NCBI GenBank assembly: GCA_034359265.1
Contig: CP136890.1
Span: 42,816,501 to 42,880,500 of the forward strand
DNA length: 64,000 bases
Direction: 5' to 3'
Source of the DNA: Canna indica
Taxonomy: Eukaryota; Streptophyta; Magnoliopsida; Zingiberales; Cannaceae
This document shows, piece after piece, positions 34,415 through 45,902 of this stretch (position 1 is the first letter of the stretch; every line of letters begins with the position of its first letter). A program made the translations under genes and the position numbers. The notes beneath the pieces were generated by a model. That model ran no database searches, was not told the DNA's origin, and saw only the letters and a program-made list of their open reading frames with translations.

Positions 34415-35255
34415 ATTGTGGGAATATCTCACAGCTTACACCACCTAGAATGCCACAGTGGAACAATGTTTCTGAACGAAGAAATTGAACCTTATTGGAT
34501 ATATATGGTTCGATCCATGATGACTCATACAGATCTTCTGACTTTCTTTTGGGGATTAAAAACTGTCACGTTCCTATTAAATCGAGATCCATCTGAAGCG
34601 ATTCAAAAGACTCCATATGAGATATGGATTCAAAAGCGTCCCAGTATATCTTTCTTCAGAATTTGGGGTTGTAAGGCTTATGTAAGACGTCGGCCCTCCG
34701 ACAAATTAGCACCCAAGTCGAATAAGTGTGTGTTTGTGGGATAACCAAAGGAAACTAAAGGATACTACTTCTACGTTCCAACCGAGAATAAAGTGTTTGT
34801 TGCTTGGAATGGTGTCTTCCTAGAAAGGGAATTTGGTGAATGGACATCAAAACAACATTCCTTAATGGGAACTTTTTCGAGGATGTGTACATGACACAAC
34901 TTGAGGGTTTTGTGAGTCCTAAGAATCCTAAAAATGTTTGCAAGCTTCAAAGATTCATTTATGGATTGAAGCAGACATCTCGAAGCTCAAATCTTCGCTT
35001 TGATGAGACAATCAAAGAGTTTGACTTTATCAAGAACGAAGATGAGCCTTGTGTTTACAAGAAAGTTAGTGGGAGCGCAACAGTTTTCTAGTGCTTTACG
35101 TCGATGACATATTGCTCATTGGAAATGACATCCCCTACCTTGTAGTGTGTAAAAACGTGGCTAGGATATGCTTTTTCAATGAAGGACTTGGGCAAGGCCG
35201 CTGATATTTTAGGCATTCGGATCTATAGGGATAGGTCTAAAAGGCTAATTAGCCT
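34415..35255 (+). pseudogene. Copia-B fragment 3: integrase end fused to reverse transcriptase
   Basis: Resumes right after the TAAGG duplication. The integrase part (frame 34418-34743) reads MVRSMMTHTDLLTFFWGL, FLLNRDPSEAIQKTPYEIW, WGCKAYVRRRPSDKLAPKS, with a stop and KGYYFYVPTENKVFVAWNGV. From about 34840 the frame is reverse transcriptase (MDIKTTFLNGNFFEDVYMTQ, FIYGLKQTSRSSNLRFDETI, DEPCVYKKVSGS, then a shifted YVDDILLIGNDIP). The usual region between them, roughly 250 residues, is deleted. Similarity ends near 35255 (GIRIYRDRSKRL). RNase H and LTR are not contiguous. Confidence 0.85.
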
Positions 35256-37725
35256 AAATATTATGTTACCTCCACCTTAAAGTCATACTAACTTGACCGT
35301 CGGAGCATCTTTTGTCGGTCATCCCCCCCCTCCGCCGCCGGAGTTGCACCTGATCATGAGAGACACCGAGCTGGACCGAACTACTTCGATCCTTTGGCAT
35401 GAATAGTTATATATTTCGGTTACGATTATCGGTTATCCGTAGATTACCAGATCCGAAGTCGTTATAGTTAATTATTTTGATAATTTTAGATATTGTAAAA
35501 TCTAGTTTACTGATCGATTACTCATTTACTAATCGATTAAAAACGACAATAAGTTCTATTTGAATCAAATTAACTGGTTTCGTTTATCCAAAACTGAGCC
35601 GGTTTCGAGCCGATTTCAATTTTGAATACTAAATTTTGAAATCGAACGATTTCGATTTCAGTTTCAATTAACATATTTTAATTGATTTCGATTTCGATTT
35701 CGATTAATCACATCAAATATAATTAACTTTGTACTATTGTCATCCCTAGCTAATAGTCACTAAGCTCATGCACGGATGCACCAGCAACAGCTGCATTGAA
35801 AATGGGTTTTGATTTACAAGCGGTGATTTCTTTTCAAAATTTTTTAAAGTTAAGTTGTTACAATACTCCCCAATAAAGTTGGAGCCCACATAGACATGCA
35901 TGCACCGAGTTGATTAGGGTTCGATCACGTACAATATACATATCTCCATGACTGATCACCTGCAACCTCCATACAGGACATGAAAAAACTCCACAATATT
36001 CCACTGCCTGCCCATCTCATTTCACCCTCTGCCGACCTCATCCCCCAAACCCATTTCCTGCCAGTCACCACTCTCCACGTGTCCCTCACACTGGACCATC
36101 TTTTCTTGGTTCATGCATTTATATCTATATATATGATACCTTCTCAAAGTGAATAATTTGGAGTCCTAACACAAACTAAAGATGATGACGACGATATCAC
36201 CCATCATTGCATTCCCCTGGTGAGGGACCGTCAAACGCCAACCTTTTCCCAGCACAAACCTCTCGTTTTGGCGCATGCAGTGAATCTGGCTACCCAAGGC
36301 TTCCATCAAGATCGATCCATGATTCGCCATCCCAATTGTCCACCATTATCAGATCGATCTCTAGCACATAATTAATACACACTTGGCGTCCTGCCATTCG
36401 CCGTCGACCACGTCGTTCTCGCTGCATCATGAGGAAACACAATAAGCTCACATCTCGATGGTTTTATATATACATATATATAATTGCTGACGAAGAGTGA
36501 AGATATTTTTCTTAATATAATAAATAACAAAAAATAGGTTTAGCATTGAAGTCTATCGTCCATGGCTGAGAAAGTCTAGTTGTTTGTATGATGACCTTAA
36601 TTAATTCGCATTAAAGGAGAAAAAACAAGAGTATAGTCACCATCAAGGATGAAGAGACGATCGAGCTGGACCGCAAAAGTAGGGTACTTATTATAAACCA
36701 CTGTTACCTCTATTCAAGTCGATCTAACTCTCACATATCCTTCTTGTCAACAATTAACAACAACATTGAAGCTAATATAAATTACTTTTCCTAATGTTAC
36801 CAGACTTATATGTTCGGCCAAATAGGGGGGAGTTGATTAATGTTAAATGGTGTTATAAATCGATCTTTGTCTGCATATGTCAAATTATTTTTATTTATGA
36901 TTATGAGATTTTCTGGTGGAGAATCACAATTTTAATTTTGGATCATCCATGGCACCTGAAATTACGGTAGATAGTAATTAACTTCACGGGACGCCTACAA
37001 AAGGAATATATTGCTTTCAAGCATTTATATCTTTTGTCCTCCACATGATTTCTTTCATATTTTTCTCCTGTGGCAACGTAGTTTAAGCCATTATCACATA
37101 TTAGTCGCATTACCATATCAACTTTTTAAAAATTAGTTGACAAATTAATAGAAAGGATGGCGACTTTATATATTAATGGAATAATATTTAATCTTGGATC
37201 GAAATAATTAAATTGGATGTGACGCAATATATATTTAAGGATAATAATTTATATATAAAATTAGAAAGAAAGATTAGAATCCACTTCTTAGTCTTCAAAG
37301 AATTGATAAATGCGTGTATATGTATAGAACGATAAGACAGTTCATTATCGTCGGAACCTGAATTAGCATTTATTTATATATGAATAATGAAATACACTAG
37401 AATATTGAAAAATAAGGACTTGGACTTCAGCATAAAATTTATATTATATTGGAAAATATTATTGGACGTATGTTTTAATATTTTTATATATATATGAGCA
37501 ATTTTCTAAATACATAATAAGAATGATTTGGCAATTCTTATAATGGTTTTTTAGTTGCTAAGCACTTTTTAATGGGTTAAAATCACTATATTCTTGGTTT
37601 TTTTAAATTATTTAAAGACTCATGTAGAAGTCTATAAGTGCCTAAGTCAGGTATATTAGTATTTTTTTTAGTGGATAAATACTTTATTAATGGCTAAAAT
37701 TACTTTTTAAATCACTTAAAGATTA
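35256..37725. other. Non-coding interval with a MITE relic and a promoter-like patch
   Basis: About 2.5 kb without a supported gene. At roughly 35395-35745 repeated GATTTCGATTTCGATT and GATTATCGGTTA words end in TTGTCATCCCTAG, a hAT-type MITE terminus, so a relic is likely. At 36040-36225 is a promoter-like patch (separate entry). The rest (36226-37725) is very AT-rich and I see nothing in it. Confidence 0.55.
36040..36225 (+). promoter_or_regulatory. Orphan promoter-like sequence with G-box and TATA
   Basis: A C-rich stretch carries CCACGTGTCC (G-box core CACGTG at 36076-36081). About 50 bp downstream is TATATCTATATATATGATA, then CTAACACAAACTAAAG before ATGATGACGACGATATC at 36181. The spacing resembles a plant core promoter and start codon, but the frame closes after 14 codons and no gene follows. 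It may be a truncated gene copy or chance. Confidence 0.3.
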
Positions 37726-38207
37726 TTATTGGCCTAAGGTTTTCAATCTTAGTCTTAATCTCGATTTTGATGATAATAAACTGTGAACTAATTATTTGTT
37801 ATTGAGAAATAATTTCAAGTTCTATATTAAATAGCACGGGACATCCGCGATCGGGATCGGTGCAAAAATGGAAAACCCAAGTGGATGATGATCAGTGCTT
37901 AGAAAGCGGAAAGAAGTTAGAGTCTAGAACTTTTTTGTCTAGTTATATCATATAATGATTGCAATGATGGTGAAAGAAACCAAATTGGAAATCCAAAACC
38001 TTGGTTGAGAATCGAACCCATGCTGGTTTCAATCGAAGGGTCGATCAATAGTTGACTAGCGGTCGATCGAGATTCGACTCATGTTCCCATTAACAACTAT
38101 TTTTCTAGTTGTTTCAAACTGTTGAACCCAAGGTTCTTTGTCTTGTATGCCTATACTAAGGCATTTTAAGCTTTCCTTTGAGCCTCAAAAAACCATTGAG
38201 ACATCAT
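37726..38207 (+). repeat. LTR fragment related to the solo LTR at 3706
   Basis: TTGGCCTAAGGTTTTCAATC and CTCGATTTTGATGATAATAAAC repeat the start of the 3706 LTR, followed by matching U3 sequence including GATCGAGATTCGAC words near 38040-38080. It is cut off before its TATA and U5 parts. Sequence of another type starts near 38208. Confidence 0.6.
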
Positions 38208-40104
38208 GTTAGTAGTGTGCCCGAGGCCAATGGAACAATATTATCATTGCAGCTTTCCTTTTAATAAATGAAATATTTGCTTTATCTTGTTATTTACTAT
38301 GAGCATATTTAACTTGATAATTGACTCCTTGAATTGTTGATTCCGTCTAATGGTCATTAAGTGCGAGACTTGATAGTAAAACTCTAAGGCAGTTGGAATC
38401 CTATTCTAAACAGTCCCTAGTCGATCATTGTTAGGGCTGGCAACGGATCGGATACGGTGCGGATACTCGATTATTCGTATCCGCACCGCACCCCATATCC
38501 GCACCGTATCCGCTACGGATGTGAATATGGATATCCATATCCGCACCGCTTCAAATACGGATATCCGTACCGCATCCGTATCCGCACCGTATTTAATAAA
38601 AATATATCAAAATAATATATTTAATTTAAAAAATCAATAAATTACCAATTCATTGATCCAAAATAAATATATAATATACTTCAAAATTCATCTTGACATG
38701 AAATTACCATAGAGCTCTTATATATATTAATAACTTATATGGGCAAAATAGTAATTCAGAGACGCGGATAGGCGGTGCGGATACGGTGCGGATCCACAGT
38801 CATATCCATATCCGCACCATATCCGCGCGGATATAAGTTTTTTAAATCTGTATCTGTATCCATATTCATTTTACTTGCGGATATGAATCCGATACGATGC
38901 GGATGCGGTTTTTAGTTAGCGGATGCGGATAAAATTGCCACCCCTAATCATTGTCTTGGAACGATATATATAATGAATGAAGACTAGTATGCAGTCCGAC
39001 TGACAATGATCATGTTTTATTGATCATGGATATGTGATATCAAAGTCAGATCATAGACACATGTTGGAGAACCTAATGTCACCATGAATTCCTACATGTG
39101 TTGTCGGACATACCCATCATGAGAATACTACATAGATTAATATTATTAGTACCTCATAGCGGTAGTGATACGTCAGTCATCCGACCTAATGTCATCATGA
39201 ATTCCTACACGTGGAATTATGTGTTTTGACCTAGTCTAACATCATCTTTAACCGAGTGGTAATATGGATTACAGTTGGACATAGAATAAATCGTGCAATG
39301 GAATATGTGTGTCGTGTAGGAATTTGTCCCTCTCGTATATGAGAGAGATATCTTTGGACCCCTTGATGAGTTTAACTAAAGAAATGCATGGTCGTGTTCA
39401 AATGAATTGATAAGAGTATCAATGTCATTTGTTAAGTCAATCTACTCAGGAATTAAGAAACCAGATTGAGCAATATAAGGATGATGTAATCCATGCCTTA
39501 TGCTCGATCCAGATATCGCGTGATAAAAGGACAAAATATCATACTATGAGTTAGGTTGCTCGGATCACATACCTCACTTGACTTGGGTAGTCATAATGTC
39601 TTGCTAGAGGTCGTTTATGACTCGTGGGTTGCAAATGAATTTTAGACCCACTGCCAACGTTAAGTGAAACTACAGGGTCGTACACATAGGGTGAACCGAA
39701 TTAGGCTTAGGGTTATGGTTCATCAAATTGGATCTGCATGACCATTAACCCGCTAATTCTCTCTTGGTAATTTTGAAGATTAGTTCTGAATTTGAAAAGG
39801 AGTTTTCAAAATCGGAATTAATAATTCCGAATTTTAAATGTGATTTAAAATTGGAATTATGTTGATTATAATTTAGGTAATGTATCTTTAATAATTATTA
39901 TTAAAGGATACATTATTTTCGGCATCTTGAATTTAGGAAATTTATCCTTGATAATAGTTATTAAGGATATATTTCATTCAGACATTAAAATCGTTTTAAA
40001 GATTTCGAATATGGCTTTGAATTAATCGACGATTGTGATGTTCAATATGATTGACGTGTCTATAAATACTCGTCTGAGATTTATACTGCTAGAAATGTTA
40101 AAAT
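38208..40104 (+). repeat. Copia LTR-like region (possibly Copia-B 3' LTR)
   Basis: Begins TGTTAGTAGTGTGCCCGAGG, similar in form to the TGTTGG..TATGCCC start of Angela/BARE-type copia LTRs, and holds phrases typical of such LTRs (GAGAGAGATATCTTTGGACC near 39344). A TATAAATACTCG box is at 40061. Given its orientation and position after the Copia-B RT remnant, it may be the 3' LTR of that element, but no polypurine tract or matching 5' LTR is visible. It contains the hAT-like MITE at 38432-38946. No gene. Confidence 0.4.
38432..38946. mobile_element. 515-bp hAT-like MITE
   Basis: Ends TAGGGCTGGCAAC and TTGCCACCCCTA (inverted) with a perfect 8-bp target duplication ATCATTGT at 38424-38431 and 38947-38954, diagnostic of hAT. 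Both arms consist of GGATACGGTGCGGATA and TATCCGCACCGTATCC words in alternating orientation around an AT-rich centre. No coding capacity. Confidence 0.9.
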
Positions 40105-40499
40105 CACTGATAGCCATTACCCACGGCGTTCCTACGGCCTCTCGGGCCATTGCAGATGTGTTATATCTGCAACGGCTTCCTTACGACCACTAGGGCCATT
40201 ACGGTCATTGCTCAAAAGTCGATGGCGCGAACTCGACGCGCAAATGAAATAACTTATCAGCAACGGCTTTGCGGAGGCCACGTCGCCCATTGCTGATGAT
40301 ATTATTACATTAGCAACGACTTACATACGGCTTCTATATCCGTCACTCTTTACTCGATAGCGTGCTCGTGGTGCAAAAATAAAATACTTATGAGCAACGA
40401 CTTAGCGGAGGCCACGTGGTCGTTGCTGATGATATTTATCATCAGCAACGGCTTACCAACTGATGAGTCAACCATTGGTGATAAGTGTTTTTATCTCTA

Positions 40500-41575
40500 C
40501 ATCCCCCCCCTTTCTTATCTGCTCTCTTCTTCTCCGCTGCTGCCGCCGAATCGCCGCTCCTTCGTCTCTAGTCGTCGTCGAATCACTGCCAGGTGCTATC
40601 GTCGATCGTCAATCTCGCATCCACGCTGTCGCGCGCCACTGCCATCATTCCCTCCGTCGATTTCTTCTTAGCTGCGCGCCACTGCCTCCCTTCTCTCTGC
40701 CGTCGTTCAATGCCACCTTTCTCGTTGTCGATCTCTGTCACCGATCACTACCATCCTTCAAGTAATCGTCTTCCTCCCCTCTCCGACCAGCTATAGTCGA
40801 AACCCTAGGTTTCGGCCCTACTAGCCATCATTTTTTATTCTTTATTTATTGTTTTTATTTTTTATCTGTTAATTATTATGTTAAATGAATAATGTGTTAA
40901 TTAATTAGGGTTTTATTAATATATGTTAATTGATTAATATGTGTTAATTAGGGTTTTGTTAATTGATTAATGTGTTAATTAATTAAATTGTTAGGGTTAA
41001 CTTTTTTGTTAATTAATATGTTTGTAATTAGTATGTTTTGTTATTTAATTGTTTGTTAATTAGTATTATTTTGTTAATTAGGATTAAGTAATACTATAAA
41101 TTAATTTAGTTTAGGTCAACCATAGCTTAGTTAAATCCTAGGTTAATTAGCTAATTCAATTAGTTAATCCTAGGTTAATTAGTTAATTAGGGTTAAGGAA
41201 TTGCACCGATGTCCACTATGGACTCGTGCCGACAGCATCGTCCATTGTGGACTCGCGCCGATGAACACAAATTTAGAAAATAAGCATGCATGACGAGTTG
41301 ATACGTTTCTCGTACTCATCGATCAGTCGAATATGATTTTGCAAATCTTTTGATCCGTTCGGGGATTATATGTTCGTGTAAATGAAGTAGATGATCTTTT
41401 ATATGACATACAATCCTTGAATTGTCCCTAATTGGATAATTTAGGAATATAATTATTTGTATTATATTAAGTTTTTTCTTTTAACCGATACTCATTCATA
41501 AATTTTGGCTACTATATCTACCTTGTTATCCGATACGCACCCAGATGATATGTTTATTCGGAGAACTGTAGGGAG
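40500..41575 (+). other. CACTA-3 leader and intron-like DNA
   Basis: 40500-40765 is C/T-rich with CCGCCG and CGTCGTCG words, like the leader of plant transposon transcripts; its open frames show no domain. 40830-41180 is a run of TTAATTAG / GTTAATTA repeats. 41220-41575 shows nothing I can identify. Confidence 0.45.
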
Positions 41576-41576
41576 A

Positions 41577-41892
41577 CACTACTACAATTTGGCGTTTTAG
41601 CGGTGATTGTTATGACGTTTGCTAGCAATTGTAAATACTGTAAAAATCTTTACCAACAATTAATGAATTCTCACTAGATCCATTGTCGTTAAAGACTTTA
41701 GAAGTAATTTATACAATTGCTGGTAAAGATAAAAATAATCACCACTAAATGTATACATATATATTTAAATCAATAACTTTTTTTGTAGAGTTTTTAATAA
41801 TAATTGCTAAATGATGTACCTCTAAGTTATTTGGCAGCAATTATCTTATTGTAACAAATTAATTGCCACTAAAGAAATAATCTCTTGTAGTG
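41577..41892. mobile_element. CACTA-like MITE, copy 1 (316 bp, duplication AGA)
   Basis: Ends CACTACTACAATTTGG and, in reverse, CACTACAAGAGATTATT, flanked by AGA (41574-41576, 41893-41895). The inside repeats GCAATTGT and GCGGTGATTG words. A second copy is at 45464-45782. The CACTACAA terminus and 3-bp duplication point to mobilisation by a CACTA transposase. It is non-coding. Confidence 0.85.
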
Positions 41893-42304
41893 AGATATTG
41901 CAGAAATTTAGAATGAAGTTAACGGTTAAAAGAAATACTTAGTGCAATATGAATAACATGAATCCCGAAATAAATAGGACCATCTCACCTAAAGACATTA
42001 ACTGAAAATATTGTTATGGATTAACAGAATCATATCAGGCGATCGAAGTTGGATGTACCAACATTTTTGATCGTGGAGCTTTAACGAATGAGTTTCAATT
42101 AGGAATAACTTACTTCCTAAATTTTGCCTATTCGAATCGGAAATTCATTAGCGGTAATAAAATTTGATGTCTGTGCCGCATTTGTACGAATGCATGATTT
42201 TTGGATCGGAAAACTATCACTCTGTATCTATATAGCAAAGGATTTGCACCAAGATATTTTTTATGGACTTATCACGGGGAGTTATGTGAAGTCAGGACGT
42301 CGAT

Positions 42305-42515
42305 AAGGGCATGAAAGTTGATCCAACAGATAGGGGCATAAAAGTTCATCCAAAATACAAACTTGTCGAGGTTAATTACAAATCGAAATTGGCAGCAAAT
42401 GAGCCTTTTATATTGACAATACAAGCCGAATAAGTATATTATGCGATGTATCCGACTCGAAATAAAGATAGAACATATTCACGTGTGGCCTATGATCCGG
42501 GAGCGATAATGTATT
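42305..42515 (+). pseudogene. TNP2 tail fragment (DUF4216-like) of CACTA-3
   Basis: The frame reads DRGIKVHPKYKLVEVNYKSK, LAANEPFILTIQAE, a stop, and VYYAMYPTRNKDRTYSRVAY. This matches in pattern the DUF4216-type end of TNP2 proteins and corresponds to GVRVHPRHGLVEIN...VYYTSYP of CACTA-1. Upstream TNP2 sequence is not recognisable. Confidence 0.7.
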
Positions 42516-42770
42516 ATGAATTATTAATTATATATAATTTATTATATAATAATATAATATTGTACTTTATTTTTGTTGTGCAAGTTCGAGTAGGAGGATG
42601 TCCATAGGACTATATCAGGGACAATTTGACGGTACATGCATGAGGCATGACCCATGTGGTCTCACGTGCCCCGTGAGCACGTGGACATACTCTGGCGCGA
42701 GTTTGAGGTACATATTTAAAAATTTTATATACATGATGATTAATATTGGTACTAACATTATTATTTTGCA

Positions 42771-43816
42771 GACTCGCTATACATGACGAGAGGACTAGAG
42801 GTCCTTCATTTATACTACGTGAGAGGCCATTTCCCGACAGAGGTACAACGGCCAGCTGAGGCAGGCCCGGACCCAGGCGATGGCCCGAGTTGGGACCACA
42901 AACATCGCGGAGACCCGGGGATACGACCCCGATTGGATTACTCTAGATATTTGGGACTAGCTCGTGGCGATATGGTCGACAGAGCGGTGGCAGGAGGTAT
43001 CTCGGACTGCGGCTAGAAACCGCATGTCTGGGGGAAGAGCATGTCACATTGGCGGGTCTATTTCATTTGTAGTGCACGCGAGACGTATAGTAAGTATTAT
43101 ACCTTAATTTCAATTATATATTGTATTTGTTACTTTGTGTACTAAGTAATGTATTTGTTTTATTAATATAGACGATGGTGATGCCTAACGGGTCTGTCCA
43201 GCGACCCTCCCTAATGGACGTGTTCGAGCGGACCCACCATCGAGGACATGGGGCGGCGAAGTACATCGACACCTGCATTGTAGTCATCATGGTAAGTATA
43301 TTAGTTTCAGTTATGCATTATCTATTTATAATTTAAGTTTTAGAAAAAGATATGAAACAAAAATACAAACTCGTGTAGGAGACCTACACTCAGACGGTGA
43401 CACAACGCGGGGGCACTCCCAAGGACTTTGATGCGGGAGCGTGGGTCGTGGCTGCAGGTGGTTGGGACCACGGTCGTGTATATGACTTTGCAGACAGTGG
43501 CCATGCGCGAGCCGTGCTTGGGACACTTGGGGCACCGACCCCTCCGGTCGCCGGTGAGCGGCCCTCCACCTCCCGGGCTCATGATCAGAGCAGGATAGCG
43601 ACATTGGAGGAGACGGTCGTGCATTAGAGTGAGATATTAGAGCGTCAGAGTCAGAAGATGGTGGAGAAGAATGCTATGTTACACAATATCTCAACTCATA
43701 CTGAAGTTGGCATGCCTTCGACATCAGATCCATTGTCATCGACCTAGTCCACCCTAGTGTACACTCAAGCACTACAGACCCCGCCGTATGATCCCGACCA
43801 TCCTCCACCGCCGTAG
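42771..43816 (+). pseudogene. CACTA-3 TNPA-type gene, last three exons
   Basis: Exon 42771-43089 reads RGYDPDWITLDIWD, a stop, LVAIWSTERWQEVSRTAARN and GGRACHIGGSISFVVHARRI. It aligns with the Transposase_24-type exon of CACTA-1 (WISPDVWNQLIS, RHTGGSISFVAHRRK). Exon 43172-43291 gives PNGSVQRPSLMDVFERTHHR and YIDTCIVV. Exon 43379-43816 gives ETYTQTVTQRGGTPKDFDAG, a Ser/Pro-rich region with a coiled stretch and a PPPP end. GT/AG borders are intact at 43089/43172 and 43291/43379. A stop at the first exon's core and others near 43624 and 43746 show decay, and the upstream exons are not visible. Confidence 0.7.
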
Positions 43817-44190
43817 TGAGATTTTATTTTGTTTTATGACTTGACTTGACTTGACTTGATTGACTTGTTATTACTTGGATATTGATCATTTTGATATTGT
43901 TGACTTACTTGACTTGACTTGACTAACGATAGTTTTGATCATATCGTGTTGATACTATAATTTTGATATGTTGATACGATTGTTTTGATTTTGTATAATT
44001 TTTATGCGATTGTGGATAATTATAATTACAAATATAATTATTTTGATGTATATCTGGGTGTGGATGTGTATGGATGTGGATGTGTGTATGGATGTGGATG
44101 TATGTATGGTGGGTGTGTAAGTTATGTATCAGGATTATTTAAATATATCAATGGAAATTTCTAATTTTTTAATTTTTCAGTTATAGGTTA
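43817..44190 (+). repeat. TTGACTTGACTTGAC and TGTATGGATGTGGATG simple repeats
   Basis: Downstream of the TNPA stop are a (TTGAC)n-type tract at about 43840-43925 and a TGGATGTGTATGGATGTG minisatellite at about 44050-44110. Nothing else is recognised before the subterminal array. Confidence 0.6.
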
Positions 44191-44695
44191 ACAACATCAG
44201 CGACGACTTTCCGACGGTCATCCATTTCAAAGCCGTTGCTGAAAGCATATCGTAATTCCTAGGCCGCAACCTCAAAGTCGTTGTTGATGACCTACAACAA
44301 TGGCTTAGCAATAGCCTTTCAGCAACGACTTAGCAACAGCCTTTCAGCAACGGCTTACCTCGGCTGAGGGGTCGTTGCTGATATTAATATCCAAAACAAC
44401 TGAGCAACTGTTACGGAAACATGGCTAATAACAATATCAGCAACAAGAGTGCGTCGCTTACTGAGCCGTGGCTGATAATGATATCAACAACAGCAGTGGG
44501 TTGCTACTGCATCGTGGCTGATACCATATTAGCAACGATCGATACGGCCGTTGCTAATTCGTTGCTAGGTTATTAGCGACGTGATCTTCTGCCACGGCCC
44601 CGTTGCAACAGGTTGGGCCGTTGCTCGCTGTGCTAATGGTCTTCAGCAACGGCTTACCAACGAATCGAGCCGTGAAGTTCGTTATTCCAATAGTG

Positions 44696-44844
44696 TCAGA
44701 TGGGGTATGCGATTATCTCCTGAAAGGTTGCCCACCTATTCTTAGGAAGCCGACTTCCTTTTGAAGGAAGCCGAGCTCCCTTTTGAGGCAGCAGACCTCC
44801 ACCAAACACACACACACACACACAGAGGGAGAGAGAGTACGAAA
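44696..44844 (+). other. Short spacer with AC microsatellite
   Basis: Inverted GGAAGCCGACTTCC-like words at 44735-44775 and an (AC)n microsatellite near 44807-44823, followed by a GAGAGAGAG tract. No gene. Confidence 0.6.
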
Positions 44845-45435
44845 GGAGTTTCGTGCTCGTCCAGACTAGAAGGAGCTTCGGTAGAGCTGAGCTAGCATTC
44901 GGGAGCCACCCAGTTTGTTGCATTGGTCCGTGTGCTAATCGTAAAGGGTGTTCGTCGCTTGGCAGCACCTTGGATACGGAGCAAAGGTCATGTTTTTGGA
45001 CATACAGTGCAGAATTCAGAATTCGGTCTTCAAAGGTATAGTCTTGACAAAGTATTGATTTAACCGAGATGCATGGATCCGATTAAGTAGAGGATCAACT
45101 TTATTTCCGCTGCGTGTAAAATTTTTGATACTTGTCCGACCCTCGATGACCCAACACATCATATGATTCATTGTGAGCCTTACTTAAGTGATTCTTCTTG
45201 AAAACCCTAGCTTGAGCCTCTTTTCACTGGATCTTGCCCTTGAGCTTGACATCAAGAGGAGTTAGGACATCTTGTTTGAAGCTTGTTCTACTTACTTGCT
45301 CCATTTTGATTGTAATTTATTTGATTTTTCATTGTATTTTAAGTGCTTGTGTAGACCTTCGTCAACCCTGCCCTATCCACCTTTGTTAACCATGTCCAAC
45401 CATCGATTTTCACATAAATTCAGGAAATTTCATCA
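44845..45435 (+). repeat. Tandem duplication copy A (LTR-derived, about 0.6 kb)
   Basis: Runs from TTCGTGCTCGTCCAGACTAG to TTCATCAAGGTTAG and is repeated directly by copy B (45443 onward). It includes TTATTTCCGCTGCGTGTAAAA and GACCCAACA (about 45100-45160), the usual end of a copia LTR, followed by sequence like the LTR transcripts seen on the left of the window (AACCCTAGCTTGAGCC). No coding frame of note. Confidence 0.7.
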
Positions 45436-45463
45436 AGGTTAGTTCCGTGCTCGTCTAGACCAA

Positions 45464-45782
45464 TACTATTACAATTTGACCTTTTAGCGGTGATTGTTAT
45501 GACGTCTACTAGCAATTATAAATGCTGCAAAAATCTTTACTAGCAATTTATGAATGCTCACTAGATCCATTGTCGTTAAAGGCTTTAGAAGCAATTTATA
45601 CAATTGTTGGCAAGAAAAAAATAATCACCAACCTAAATATATACATATATATTTAAATCTATAACTTTTTTGTAGGGTTTTTAATAATAGTTGCTAAATG
45701 ATGTACGTACCTCTAAGTTATTTAGCAGCAATTATCTTATTAGTACAAATAATTGTCACCAAAGAAATAATATCTTGTAGTG
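45464..45782. mobile_element. CACTA-like MITE, copy 2 (319 bp)
   Basis: Closely similar to 41577-41892 over its full length. The left end is TACTATTACAATTTG (two C-to-T changes relative to copy 1), and the right end is CTTGTAGTG. It is flanked by CAA (45461-45463) and CAG (45783-45785). Copy A of the tandem duplication shows the empty site (GACTAGAAGG), so the duplication was probably CAG with one copy mutated. Confidence 0.8.
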
Positions 45783-45902
45783 CAGAAGGTGTTCCGATAG
45801 AGCTGAGCTAGCACTCGGGAGCCGCTCAGTTCGTCGCATTCATCTATGTGCTAACCATAGAGGGTGTTCGTCGCTTGTTAACACCTTGGATCCGGAGCAA
45901 AG

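Larger units (their letters stand above)
40105..44695 (+). mobile_element. CACTA-3: degenerate CACTA element of another family
   Basis: Bounded by arrays of GCAACGGC / GCCGTTGCTGAT words at 40120-40475 and 44195-44680. The right end CCAATAGTG reads CACTATTGG in reverse; the left end is taken as CACTGATAGCC at 40105. No clean 3-bp duplication is seen, so the edges may be off by some bases. Inside are a CT-rich leader (40500-40765), AT-rich intron-like DNA (40830-41180), a MITE (41577), a TNP2 tail fragment (42305) and TNPA-type exons (42771-43816), all plus-strand. Most of TNP2 is missing. Confidence 0.7.

Noticed and set aside
44696..44968. 90-codon minus-strand frame with a Cys-Val repeat
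   Set aside because: Produced by the AC microsatellite and neighbouring repeats; not a gene.
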